The translations under genes and the position numbers were made by a program. The notes below the pieces were generated by a model. The model was given only the letters and a program-made list of their open reading frames with translations, was not told where the DNA came from and made no database searches. A DNA stretch of 64,000 bases from Candidatus Brocadia sp. WS118 (GTDB lineage Bacteria; Planctomycetota; Brocadiia; Brocadiales; Brocadiaceae). Positions 1 through 8,489 of this stretch are shown here, piece by piece. Each line of letters opens with the position of its first letter. The first letter of the stretch is position 1. The DNA is taken from NCBI GenBank assembly GCA_007618135.1, contig PHFX01000001.1, positions 85,406 to 149,405 on the forward strand. The letters run 5' to 3'.

Positions 1-192
1 AAGTTGAGCACCTAATGCAATAAAAACACCGGCAAGAATACTAAGGGCTAGCAGGGTTAGAGTACTTAACTTTGATTTAGATACTCCAACCATCCCTACC
101 CTATCCGCCATTTTTGCTGGTGCATAGGCATCGACCTCCAAAACGGGCACAGCATACTCTGGAGTCGTGCTGTTATCCTGCGTACCAGGCAT
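1..192 (-). CDS. Formate/nitrite transporter family protein, N-terminal part (runs off the window)
   Basis: Only the first 64 codons are inside the window. After a hydrophilic stretch the protein reads DAYAPAKMADRVGMVGVSK, the pattern that precedes the first membrane helix of FocA/NirC-type channels, then a hydrophobic helix with LAGVFIALGAQL. These pentameric channels move formate or nitrite across the cytoplasmic membrane. The ATG at 190-192 has an AAGGGGGG ribosome site close upstream. Family recognition is good; substrate cannot be told from the N-terminus. Confidence 0.8.
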   Translation of the reverse strand, partial: MPGTQDNSTTPEYAVPVLEVDAYAPAKMADRVGMVGVSKSKLSTLTLLALSILAGVFIALGAQL

Positions 193-229
193 ATATCCCC
201 CCCTTCATGCATAAAATTGTGGTAGATTC

Positions 230-259
230 ATTATCCAAAAGTAAAATATCCTATCACAA
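230..259 (-). promoter_or_regulatory. Possible sigma70-type promoter for the FocA-family gene
   Basis: On the minus strand TTGTGA, an 18-base spacer and GATAAT lie about 40 bases before the transporter start. The -10 matches 5 of 6 consensus bases, the -35 only 4 of 6, so this is tentative. Confidence 0.35.
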
Positions 260-549
260 GGACAGGTTAATTACTATAAGATAATTTATTTATACTGAAT
301 ATTTTAATTCTTTATTACTTCAAAGAATTATCTTTAAAAAAAGATCGTGTTTGCTTTTTTCGTTTGTTGGATGGAAAACCATCTTGGAAATAAGATAAGT
401 TTTTTTCGGGAAAAATTCAAGAAAAATAGATTGCTTTTTGATGAGCTTTTGCTTTATTATGAACGAGTTTTATCTGATAATTGATGCATGTTTAGGCTTG
501 GAGGCTTGAAAAAGAAAAATATTTTTGGGCAATTCGGGAGGAAAAGAAA
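260..549. other. AT-rich spacer, no gene seen
   Basis: The gap between the divergent transporter and DUF542 genes is very AT-rich. I see no convincing ORF, RNA gene or terminator. The only clear signal is the GGGAGG ribosome site just before the ATG at 550. Confidence 0.5.
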
Positions 550-741
550 ATGATTACCAAAGACATGGTTATTAATGACGTTATAAAGAAGTATCCGAAG
601 ACCATTACGGTGTTCAGTAATTTTAAAGTGGATGCATGTTGCGGCGGCGGTTTCAGTATTGAAAAGACCGTGAGTGCAAGCGGGGGAGACCTGAATGCCT
701 TGCTTGCGGCATTAAATAAAGTTGCGCTGGCAAACACGTAG
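550..741 (+). CDS. DUF542 / ScdA-N domain small protein
   Basis: This 63-residue protein is essentially one DUF542 (ScdA_N) domain: MVINDVIKKYP at the start, then the diagnostic DACCGGG cysteine pair and a C-terminal helix. In RIC/YtfE/ScdA di-iron proteins, which repair nitrosatively damaged iron-sulfur clusters, the domain is fused to a hemerythrin-like part; here it stands alone, so a redox or metal-sensing role is inference. A strong GGGAGG site precedes the ATG. It lies upstream of yifB in the same direction, with a 106-base gap. Confidence 0.75.
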   Translation: MITKDMVINDVIKKYPKTITVFSNFKVDACCGGGFSIEKTVSASGGDLNALLAALNKVALANT

Positions 742-847
742 AATACGTGTTTTTCTGTCGTTGCGTTTTTCCTGGAAAAGGAAAAATAGTGTTCTTTCTA
801 CAAAAGGATGAAATTTCATGCTGTTATGGTCTTTGGTATCATAATTC

Positions 848-2383
848 ATGCTGGCAAAAGTCAAAAGCGTAGCAGTTTTTGGTATTGATGCATATTTGTT
901 GGATATTGAGGTTTATATTGCCACGGGTGATATGCCGTATATTGCCATCGTCGGGTTGCCGGACGCGGCGGTTAAAGAGAGCCGTGATCGGGTAAAGGCG
1001 GCGATCAATAATAGCGGTTACCGTTTTCCCTATGGACCCATGACCATAAATCTTGCCCCCGCAGACCGCAAGAAGGAAGGGCCGGTCTTTGAATTACCGA
1101 TAGCAATCGGGATACTTGTCGCAACGAAACAAATTGAAGTGCCCGATATCCATGAATATGCTATTGTCGGTGAGTTATCTTTAGATGGCAAGCTCCGCCC
1201 GGTCAAGGGTTGTTTATCAATGGCATTTAAGTGTAAAGAGCTGGGAATAAGAAAATTTCTCGTGCCCTCTGAAAATGCATCCGAGGCGGCTATTATTGAG
1301 GGAATTGACGCGATTCCTGTCAAAACCCTTGCAGATACCGTGGGAATTTTGACTACATCGATTCCTTCTGTGCCCTGTAAAGTTGAACTGAGCGAGGTAT
1401 TCAGGGAATCTGCTGGTTATGATACAGATTATGCAGACGTGAAAGGCCAGGAGCATGCCAAAAGGGCGCTGACGGTTGCCGTTGCAGGAAATCATAACGT
1501 AATCATGGTAGGGCCACCGGGTGCCGGCAAGACCATGCTTGCGCAGCGGATTCCTACCATCATGCCGTCTCTTACCTTAGAGGAGGCATTGGAAACAACG
1601 AAGATTTATAGCGTTGTGGGGCTTCTCAATCCTGGACAGTCGTTGATTGTAACGCGTCCCTTCCGTGCACCACACCATACGATTAGCACTGCCGGATTAA
1701 TTGGCGGCGGTTCTTTCCCAAGACCCGGGGAGATTAGCCTTTCACATAATGGGGTATTGTTTTTAGATGAACTTCCGGAATTTGACCGAAAGACGATTGA
1801 AGTGCTCCGGCAACCGCTTGAAACAGGCTCTGTGACAATTTCGCGCGCCATAAATTCTGTCACCTATCCGGCTAAATTTTTTGTTTGTTTGGCGCTCAAT
1901 CCGTGTCCGTGTGGCTTTTTCACCGATAACCAGAAGGTGTGCCGCTGCACGCCTCATCAAATCCAGAATTATATGTCAAAGGTTTCGGGGCCATTATTGG
2001 ATAGGATTGACATTCAAATAGAAGTGCCGTCTGTCCGGTATAGTGAGCTTATTTCGGAGAAGGATGCACAATCATCTGCTGATATACGGGAAAAAGTTGC
2101 GGTAGCCCGCGCGATGCAAAAAGAACGGTTTCGGGATCAGGCAATCATGGTGAATGCACACATGTCTTCAAAGCAAATCAAAAAGTACTGTGTGGTGGAA
2201 AAAGCTGCAGAAACGTTGCTCCATCAGGCAATGACGGAATTGGGGCTTTCCGCGCGTGGTTACAGTAAGATTCTCAAAGTTGCGCGCACCATTGCCGACT
2301 TGGATGAAAGCGAACGTATAAAACTCGAGCATGTATCAGAAGCTATACAGTACAGAAATCTGGACAGGGGTTTGTGGAAATGA
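848..2383 (+). CDS. yifB: YifB/ComM family magnesium-chelatase-like AAA+ ATPase
   Basis: The 511-residue protein has the usual length and order of the family. The N-terminal Lon-substrate-like ChlI domain (about 1-170) contains GDMPYIAIVGLPDAAVKESR. The AAA+ core has Walker A GPPGAGKT at 222-229, then FRAPHHTIS and the Walker B region LFLDELPEF. A cysteine cluster (NPCPCGFF...CRC) follows, then the C-terminal Mg-chelatase-like region with ARGYSKILKVARTIADL. ComM members drive branch migration during natural transformation; the role in most bacteria is unclear. No clear ribosome site is visible at the ATG. The gene converges on rfbC with a 14-base gap. Confidence 0.93.
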   Translation: MLAKVKSVAVFGIDAYLLDIEVYIATGDMPYIAIVGLPDAAVKESRDRVKAAINNSGYRFPYGPMTINLAPADRKKEGPVFELPIAIGILVATKQIEVPDIHEYAIVGELSLDGKLRPVKGCLSMAFKCKELGIRKFLVPSENASEAAIIEGIDAIPVKTLADTVGILTTSIPSVPCKVELSEVFRESAGYDTDYADVKGQEHAKRALTVAVAGNHNVIMVGPPGAGKTMLAQRIPTIMPSLTLEEALETTKIYSVVGLLNPGQSLIVTRPFRAPHHTISTAGLIGGGSFPRPGEISLSHNGVLFLDELPEFDRKTIEVLRQPLETGSVTISRAINSVTYPAKFFVCLALNPCPCGFFTDNQKVCRCTPHQIQNYMSKVSGPLLDRIDIQIEVPSVRYSELISEKDAQSSADIREKVAVARAMQKERFRDQAIMVNAHMSSKQIKKYCVVEKAAETLLHQAMTELGLSARGYSKILKVARTIADLDESERIKLEHVSEAIQYRNLDRGLWK

Positions 2384-2397
2384 ATACCCTGGCGCCA

Positions 2398-2958
2398 CTA
2401 ATTGCCGTAAACAAAATTGTTCTCCGCATTTTTTAAGAGAGGGAATCGGGCATCTTTCTCAGATAACAGCGGATTCTTCAATGGCCAGGGTATCGCTACC
2501 TCCGGATCATTCCAAAGAATACCCCGCTCATGCTCCGGAGAATAGGTGTTTGTGCATTGATAGGTAATTTCCGCTTTTTCAGAGAGTACGCAGAAACCAT
2601 GTGCAAAACCTTCCGGTATATACAGCATTTTCATGTTTTCCGATGATAAGGTTTCGCCAACCCATTTTCGGTAATAGGGCGACCCTTGCCGGATATCTAC
2701 AGCGACATCAAAGATCTCGCCCGATAGTACGCTCATGATCTTGCCCTGTGCCATGGGATTTTTCTGATAATGAAGTCCTCTCAGGACATTCTTTTCAGAT
2801 TTTGAGTAGTTGATCTGCACGATATGTTTTGTTACGCCACCATGAAAAAAATCCGGGTATTTATAAAGTTCTGCAAAAACCCCCCTGGCATCAGGAAATA
2901 CCTTGGGTTCAATGAGAAGCACCTCTGGTATGGCTAGGTTTTTAAATGAGAAGGGCAC
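2398..2958 (-). CDS. rfbC: dTDP-4-dehydrorhamnose 3,5-epimerase
   Basis: The 186-residue protein is a full-length RmlC cupin. It starts with the typical EVLLIEPKVFPDARGVFAEL, followed by NYSKSEKNVLRGLHYQ, which carries the catalytic histidine, and FAHGFCVLSEKAEITYQC. The enzyme makes dTDP-4-keto-L-rhamnose for cell-surface polysaccharide. Translation begins at a GTG four bases after the rfbA stop, so the pair is probably co-transcribed. The partners rfbB and rfbD are not in this window. Confidence 0.93.
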   Translation of the reverse strand: MPFSFKNLAIPEVLLIEPKVFPDARGVFAELYKYPDFFHGGVTKHIVQINYSKSEKNVLRGLHYQKNPMAQGKIMSVLSGEIFDVAVDIRQGSPYYRKWVGETLSSENMKMLYIPEGFAHGFCVLSEKAEITYQCTNTYSPEHERGILWNDPEVAIPWPLKNPLLSEKDARFPLLKNAENNFVYGN

Positions 2959-2962
2959 GTTA

Positions 2963-3829
2963 TTATTCTTCGAGTAAGATCTTTGTTAAATATTCTCCAT
3001 AACTGGTATTGATCTGGCTTGCCAATTTTTTCACCTGCCTGGCGGTAATAAAACCCATCCGGTAAGCGATCTCTTCAATACAGCCAATCTTCAGCCCCTG
3101 TCTCTCCTCAATGGTTTTGATAAAGAGTGACGCGTCGATTAACGAATCATACGTTCCCGTGTCAAGCCAGGCATAGCCGCGTCCCATGAGTTGAACGTTT
3201 AATTGCCTTTTCAAAAGATACGCATTATTGATATCGGTAATCTCCAATTCGCCCCTTTTTGATGGTTTCACTTTTTTTGCAAGTCTGACCACCGCATTAT
3301 CATAAAAATAAAGCCCCGTAACCGCCCAATGTGAGCGTGGATTTTTTGGTTTTTCCTCGATGGAGATTACTCGGTTATCCTTATCGAATTCAATAACTCC
3401 GTATCGCTGGGGGTCTTTCACGTAATACCCAAAGACGGTGGCGCCTTCTTTTTCTGATGCGGCAGTTTTTAACATATCTGAAAGACCATGTCCAAAAAAG
3501 ATATTGTCGCCTAAAACGAGGCAGACCCGGTTATCGCCGATAAAATGCTCTCCGATAAGAAAGGCGTCTGCCAGTCCCCGTGGTTTGTGTTGTTCCTCAT
3601 AGCATATTTTTATTCCGTAGTCGCTTCCATCGCCTAATAAATCTCTGAATCTGGGCAGCGTCTCAGGGGTGGAAATAATAAGGATGTCCCGTATCCCTGC
3701 CAACATTAAAACTGACAGAGGATAATAAATCATCGGCTTGTCGTAAACAGGGAGCAGTTGTTTGCAAATAGCCTTCGTTACCGGATACAGGCGTGTTGCC
3801 CTGCCGCCGGCCAAAACGATACCTTTCAT
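2963..3829 (-). CDS. rfbA: Glucose-1-phosphate thymidylyltransferase
   Basis: A 288-residue RmlA with the nucleotidyl-transferase signature [19 protein letters not shown] at the N-terminus, [18 protein letters not shown], and further core motifs ([35 protein letters not shown]). It condenses dTTP and glucose-1-phosphate to dTDP-glucose, the first step of dTDP-rhamnose synthesis. It follows mrdA by about 70 bases in the same direction, so it may be the tail of the mreB operon. Confidence 0.95.
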   Translation of the reverse strand: MKGIVLAGGRATRLYPVTKAICKQLLPVYDKPMIYYPLSVLMLAGIRDILIISTPETLPRFRDLLGDGSDYGIKICYEEQHKPRGLADAFLIGEHFIGDNRVCLVLGDNIFFGHGLSDMLKTAASEKEGATVFGYYVKDPQRYGVIEFDKDNRVISIEEKPKNPRSHWAVTGLYFYDNAVVRLAKKVKPSKRGELEITDINNAYLLKRQLNVQLMGRGYAWLDTGTYDSLIDASLFIKTIEERQGLKIGCIEEIAYRMGFITARQVKKLASQINTSYGEYLTKILLEE

Positions 3830-3897
3830 GGTTCATCCCTTCTCTGAGAAAAAAGCGTCGTTCTGCATGGTGAAAGTTTCATCTTTGACTCTATACC

Positions 3898-5826
3898 CTA
3901 TGAAGCATGATTTAATTCAGGAAACAAATACGACATAAGTTCTCTGGCAATAGGCCCTGCAATATCTCCGCCATGTCCCGGAGTATGTTCCACAAGAATG
4001 ACAAAGCAGTACCGCGGGTTTTCATAAGGGGCGTAACCGGCAAACCAGGCATGGTTGTCTTTATGGCGTCCTGTTTCTGCCGTGCCAGTTTTCCCGGCGA
4101 CCTTGTATATATCCAAGCCCGTGTCTTTGGCAGTGCCACGGGTAACTACGTCCTGCAAAGAAGTACGCAGCAGGGTGATAATATCAGGGGGCAAGGAGAG
4201 TTTCTGTTTATGCTTTGACTGAAATGTCCGAACCGTTTCTCCCTGACTATTGGTAATTTTTAATAAGACGTGGGGCTGAACTAACGTGCCGCCATTTGCT
4301 ATGGCAGCATACATCCGGACCAGCTGAAGTGGTGTGGTAAGCAATGCCCCTTGTCCGATGGCAACGTTCATGGTGGCTGCCGTGGTGGCTAATTTTGGCA
4401 TATTGCCTGCTTTTTCATGAGGGAGGTCAATGCCCGTCTTCTCACCAAGGCCAAACTTTTTAGCCCATGCATATAAAGTATCTCCGGCAAGGATCTTTGC
4501 GGTCTCAAAGAAAAATACGTTGCAGGAATAAGGAATAGCGTCTTCTATGGCAACTAATCCGTGGCCATACTCCGCCCAGCATTTAAAAAGGATGTTTTTG
4601 TATTTGATATAGCCCGGACACTCAAAAACCGTTTGCGTTGTTATCCCGTTTGAACTCAGGGCTGCAGTTGCCGTGATGAGTTTAAAAATGGAGCCGGGTG
4701 GTAATGCGCCCTGTATAGCCCGGTTGAGGAAAGGCTTTGAAGGGTGCCTGATAAGCTTGCGAAAATCCTTTTCAATCGTATTGGGGTTAAAGCGTGGATT
4801 GCTGGCCATGGCCAATATTTCACCGCTCCAGGGGTTCATAACGATAACAGCGCCTGAGTTTGTGCCAAGTGATTTTTCTGCATGGGCCTGAATTTGGCTG
4901 TCGAGGGTGAGATAGAGGTTATTTCCAGGAACGGGAGGTCTTTCCAGCACCGTTTTTTCAATCTGGGTATTTTTGCAGGTAATTTCTTCAAACTTCTTCC
5001 CCCGTAGTCCATGCAATTCTTCTTCATAGTACGCTTCAACCCCTGTTCTGCCGATCGTGTCGTTTTCGGCGTAACCGTCATAGAGCAATGAAGTCGTTTC
5101 GTTGCCGGCGCTGCTGGAAGCCAGGATAAAATTATTCCAGTTATTGCTATGAACTTTCCATTCATCATCGGTGAGTTTGCCAATATACCCTAAGATGTGC
5201 GAGGCGAGTGTTTGTTCCGGATATATTCTTTCTGGTCGGGGAGTAACACGTATGCCAGGGAATTCATCTGGTTTTGTTTCTATCTGAATAATCTTTTCCC
5301 ACGCGACTTCAGAAACAATAGGATAAAAATCCGTTTCCTCTTTTATACGGATTGCCCTGCCATATTTTTGTTCCATATTCCGTTTCAGTTTCTCGATTTT
5401 TTCGATGGCCGCATCCGTGTATTCTAATAACTTAATTTGCGGAATATTCAGCAGCTGGGATAGTTTTTTTAACCATATGTCCTGATTTTCATGGCAGTCA
5501 CCGCACGATTTTTTTGCCTTTTTATGCACGTCCATTTCCGTAATTCGTGGAATGGTTTTTTTCATGCGCGTTACAGAGCAATAGAGCAGGTTCTTATAAT
5601 TCACAGAGATGTCAAAGGCATGTTGGTCGATAGCCAGGGCCTTCCCGTTTCTATCGAAAATCGAACCCCGTGTTGAATCTAAAGGATACGTGGCGATCCG
5701 GCGGGTTTTTGAGATGCCTTTGTATTTATCGCTCTCCAGAATCTGGAGCTGAAAGAGTCTGACAACGATGCAGATAAAAAACAAAACAAAAAAAACAAGT
5801 ATCGCCTTAAAACGGAAAGGATACAT
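3898..5826 (-). CDS. mrdA: Penicillin-binding protein 2 with an embedded CXXCH haem-type motif
   Basis: PBP2 is the transpeptidase of the elongasome; it crosslinks side-wall peptidoglycan. The 642-residue protein has an N-terminal membrane helix (about 8-26), the dimerisation domain, and a transpeptidase domain with all three active-site motifs: S379-I-F-K382, S434-C-N436 and K579-T-G581. Oddly, the dimerisation region contains CGDCH at 108-112 (5491-5505), a canonical c-type haem attachment motif, within a charged insert just outside the membrane. The gene directly follows mreD. Function as PBP2 is secure; haem binding is inference. Confidence 0.95.
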   Translation of the reverse strand: MYPFRFKAILVFFVLFFICIVVRLFQLQILESDKYKGISKTRRIATYPLDSTRGSIFDRNGKALAIDQHAFDISVNYKNLLYCSVTRMKKTIPRITEMDVHKKAKKSCGDCHENQDIWLKKLSQLLNIPQIKLLEYTDAAIEKIEKLKRNMEQKYGRAIRIKEETDFYPIVSEVAWEKIIQIETKPDEFPGIRVTPRPERIYPEQTLASHILGYIGKLTDDEWKVHSNNWNNFILASSSAGNETTSLLYDGYAENDTIGRTGVEAYYEEELHGLRGKKFEEITCKNTQIEKTVLERPPVPGNNLYLTLDSQIQAHAEKSLGTNSGAVIVMNPWSGEILAMASNPRFNPNTIEKDFRKLIRHPSKPFLNRAIQGALPPGSIFKLITATAALSSNGITTQTVFECPGYIKYKNILFKCWAEYGHGLVAIEDAIPYSCNVFFFETAKILAGDTLYAWAKKFGLGEKTGIDLPHEKAGNMPKLATTAATMNVAIGQGALLTTPLQLVRMYAAIANGGTLVQPHVLLKITNSQGETVRTFQSKHKQKLSLPPDIITLLRTSLQDVVTRGTAKDTGLDIYKVAGKTGTAETGRHKDNHAWFAGYAPYENPRYCFVILVEHTPGHGGDIAGPIARELMSYLFPELNHAS

Positions 5827-5829
5827 AAA

Positions 5830-6330
5830 CTAATGATCCTTGAACAAAAAAAGTTTCTGGGTGGGCTGAAATTTATCGAATATCCAAAACAGAACAGGGA
5901 CAAACAGCGCCGTGTAGAAAGAACAGCAAAAGATCATCCAGAGGGTTGATGAAAGATAGAGTGAATGAAAGAATATTGCCAGGTGAATAGTATAAACAAC
6001 GTTGTATATGAGCGAAAAAATAAACGTAATGAGGATTTGGGTAACCAAATGTCCTCTGAAGAGCATTTCCCGAAAGGACCAGATGAAAAAGCCTATTGCA
6101 ACAAAGAGTACGGAATTTATTCCAAAACTCCCTTCTGAAAATAAGTCTTTTGACATGCCCGTCAGCCAATTTGCAAGGGTATTTCGCTTCATATCGGTGA
6201 GAAAGGAATAAAACACCACCAAGGGAAAATACAAATCGGGTACTGCTGACCCAAGGTTAATCCAAGACATCAGGGTTGACTGAAAGAGGGAGATGCAGAA
6301 CAGAATGCACAAAAAGGTAAACCACCGCAT
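5830..6330 (-). CDS. mreD: Rod shape-determining protein MreD
   Basis: A small multi-helix membrane protein between mreC and mrdA, the standard place for mreD. It is almost entirely hydrophobic helices, with the family-like stretch PDLYFPLVVFYSF and a conserved-looking GMSKDLFSEGSFGINSV loop. I take the ATG at 6328-6330 (166 residues, starting MRWFTFLC) because AAAGGAA lies eight bases before it; a TTG start 12 codons upstream (6366) has no such support. MreD belongs to the membrane part of the elongasome. Confidence 0.88.
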   Translation of the reverse strand: MRWFTFLCILFCISLFQSTLMSWINLGSAVPDLYFPLVVFYSFLTDMKRNTLANWLTGMSKDLFSEGSFGINSVLFVAIGFFIWSFREMLFRGHLVTQILITFIFSLIYNVVYTIHLAIFFHSLYLSSTLWMIFCCSFYTALFVPVLFWIFDKFQPTQKLFLFKDH

Positions 6331-6414
6331 ACCGGTATTCCTTTGTAAAGGCCGACGTTTTCTCAATATTTTTTTCCTTCTTCTTAATTAAAATGAAAAT
6401 GCCTATACAGGTGC

Positions 6415-7251
6415 TTAGTGCGAATTTGTAATAACGAGCACACTCTCGATTTTCGAAATATTCACCCGGGGCAATACCTTTACTGATTGAAAGAGTGCGC
6501 CACTTTTCAATTCATTTTCCACCACGGTAGCAATGGGTAAGGAGGGTGGATAAAGCCCGCCAATGTCAGAGGTAACAATATCGTCTCCTTTTTTCAACTG
6601 TGCCCAGCGCGGCGCATATTTTAATTTACAAAAGGCAGTTGCATTTCCCTCAACAATCACCTGCTCGCGCGTTTGAACAACCCTTCCTGGTATGCGCGCG
6701 GCGGGGTCCGTGATAAGTTGAACAACACTATTCCTTCCACTCACGGTAGTAATCTTTCCAACGAGCGCATTATTTGACACGACGACGTCGTTCGGTTTTA
6801 CCCCATGTTTTGAGCCGGCGTTAATCGTTATGCTTTTCCTGAAATTTGACGCGTCGTATCCAACAATATCCGCCGGTATGGGACTTTTTTTCATGGTTGT
6901 GTTTTCTGCCTGGAATTTTGAAAGGTTACGCAATTTATTCTGTAGTTTGTAAATGGTATCCTGTTGTTCAACGAGCTTATTTTTGAACTGCAGGACTTGC
7001 TCTTCCAGGTGTTTCTTCCCTTGTGCGTCGTGTAATGCAGAGATAATTTTATCAAAAAAAGCACTGGCTTTGTTACTGCAAAAGCAGGTCGCCCATTGTA
7101 CCGGCCGCATTGGGGCAGCACAGGTCATTTTTACACGGCTTGAGACGGCCGGTGGTAAAAATAACAGAACCAGAGATATTACGAAAAGGGTAATTATTGT
7201 TGCAAGGGGGTGTTTAATGAGATTGCTAAAACTAGGGGTGGATGTCCTCAT
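6415..7251 (-). CDS. mreC: Rod shape-determining protein MreC
   Basis: Bitopic elongasome protein: a short cytoplasmic N-terminus, one membrane helix (ATIITLFVISLVLLFLPP), a coiled coil rich in K, E and Q, then the periplasmic beta domain with GSKHGVKPNDVVVSNNALVGKI and RIPGRVV. I place the start at the ATG at 7249-7251 (278 residues, MRTSTPSF), which overlaps the end of mreB by 20 bases. A longer ORF reaching 7311 would run well into mreB and is unlikely. Order mreB-mreC-mreD-mrdA is canonical. Confidence 0.92.
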   Translation of the reverse strand: MRTSTPSFSNLIKHPLATIITLFVISLVLLFLPPAVSSRVKMTCAAPMRPVQWATCFCSNKASAFFDKIISALHDAQGKKHLEEQVLQFKNKLVEQQDTIYKLQNKLRNLSKFQAENTTMKKSPIPADIVGYDASNFRKSITINAGSKHGVKPNDVVVSNNALVGKITTVSGRNSVVQLITDPAARIPGRVVQTREQVIVEGNATAFCKLKYAPRWAQLKKGDDIVTSDIGGLYPPSLPIATVVENELKSGALFQSVKVLPRVNISKIESVLVITNSH

Positions 7252-8287
7252 CCTGCAGAACAGATTTAAATAAATCAAGGTTTTCGAGGAGATAACCCGT
7301 TCCTCTTGCAACGGCTGTTAAAGGGTCGCCGCCTATTTGTACCGGAAGACCCGTTTCTGCTCTCAGGAGTTTGTCTATGCCCCTGATCAATGCGCCTCCG
7401 CCTACCACTACCAGCCCATTGGTTATTAAATCTGACGCCAATTCCGGCGCCGTCCTTTCCAGGGCAGATTTTACCGCGCCTAATATTTTATCGAAGGGTT
7501 CTTTTAACGCCTCCCTGATTTCTTCAGAGGTGATGGTCGCCGCCCTTGGCAAACCAGCGATAGCATCGCGCCCGCGTATTTCCATCGTGAGTTCTTCTTC
7601 TAAAGGGTAGGCAGAGCCAATTTCTATCTTTATTTGTTCTGATGTGCGGTGCCCGATATCCAGGTTATAGGTTTTTCGTATGTATTGGAGGATCGATTCG
7701 TCAAATTCATCTCCCGCAATCCTGAGGCTCTCATGCGTAAAAATATCGCCGAGGGATATAACCGCTACCTCTGTGGTTCCGCCTCCGATGTCAACGATCA
7801 TACTGGCTATCGGTTCGCCCACCGGCAGGCCAACACCAATCGCTGCCGCCTTTGGTTCGGAAACCAGATACACCTCCCGAGCGCCGGCGCGCTCGGCGGA
7901 ATTTACTACCGCCCGTTTCTCCACCGCAGTAATACCGGAAGGAATTGCAATCAATACCCTGGGACGGACACCCCATTTGCGTTTATGCACCTTCGTGATA
8001 AAATATTTGAGCATGGCCTCAGTGATATCGAAGTCCGCTATAACGCCGTTTTTGAGCGGACGGATAACGGAGATGCTGCTCGGCGCCTTTTCAAGCATGG
8101 CCTTTGCAACGTTTCCTACTGCATTCCCGTTTAAAAGAACTTTATTCGTCCCCGGTTTCACGGCAACAACCGAAGGCTCTGACAATACGATCCCTTGTCC
8201 CGGTATGCAGACAAGGGTATTGGCCGTACCAAGATCAATCCCCATATCTGTGGAAACAAAGCCTAATATAAAATCTAACGGGTGCAT
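7232..8287 (-). CDS. mreB: Rod shape-determining protein MreB (bacterial actin)
   Basis: The 351-residue protein matches MreB along its length: phosphate-1 loop MGIDLGTANTLV, then RPLKNGVIADFDITEAML, phosphate-2 loop VDIGGGTTEVAVIS, AGDEFD, and GGGALIRGIDKLL near the C-terminus. It forms ATP-dependent filaments under the membrane that organise lateral wall synthesis with MreC, MreD and PBP2, all encoded downstream. It is first in the operon behind a consensus promoter with about 90 bases of leader. Its presence suggests peptidoglycan elongation machinery in this lineage. Confidence 0.97.
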   Translation of the reverse strand: MHPLDFILGFVSTDMGIDLGTANTLVCIPGQGIVLSEPSVVAVKPGTNKVLLNGNAVGNVAKAMLEKAPSSISVIRPLKNGVIADFDITEAMLKYFITKVHKRKWGVRPRVLIAIPSGITAVEKRAVVNSAERAGAREVYLVSEPKAAAIGVGLPVGEPIASMIVDIGGGTTEVAVISLGDIFTHESLRIAGDEFDESILQYIRKTYNLDIGHRTSEQIKIEIGSAYPLEEELTMEIRGRDAIAGLPRAATITSEEIREALKEPFDKILGAVKSALERTAPELASDLITNGLVVVGGGALIRGIDKLLRAETGLPVQIGGDPLTAVARGTGYLLENLDLFKSVLQDEDIHP

Positions 8288-8386
8288 TCGGATGTTTATC
8301 TCTCTCGAGGGCGTTTTTGTTAATGTTCAGCTTTTCACAAGTGGTGTAGTTTTTTATAGTTAGTAATAGAGCACTATAAAGGCAGA

Positions 8387-8416
8387 ATTATACGGTTAAT
8401 CTTTATGAAATGTCAA
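8387..8416 (-). promoter_or_regulatory. Consensus sigma70-type promoter of the mreB operon
   Basis: On the minus strand TTGACA (8416-8411), an 18-base spacer and TATAAT (8392-8387), both perfect matches. Transcription would start near 8380 and run into mreB at 8287. Confidence 0.85.
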
Positions 8417-8489
8417 GGGGAAAGTCCCTCTTGACTGAACGAATCAGAAAGAAATCAAGGTACAAGATGTCTTTTCGAAGGATGCCTCT

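Noticed and set aside
431..466. TTGCTT-N18-TATTAT as promoter for the DUF542 gene
   Set aside because: Only three of six matches at -35 in very AT-rich DNA.
7680..8363. 227-codon plus-strand ORF opposite mreB
   Set aside because: Antisense shadow of a certain gene; its product resembles no family and it overlaps the mreB promoter.
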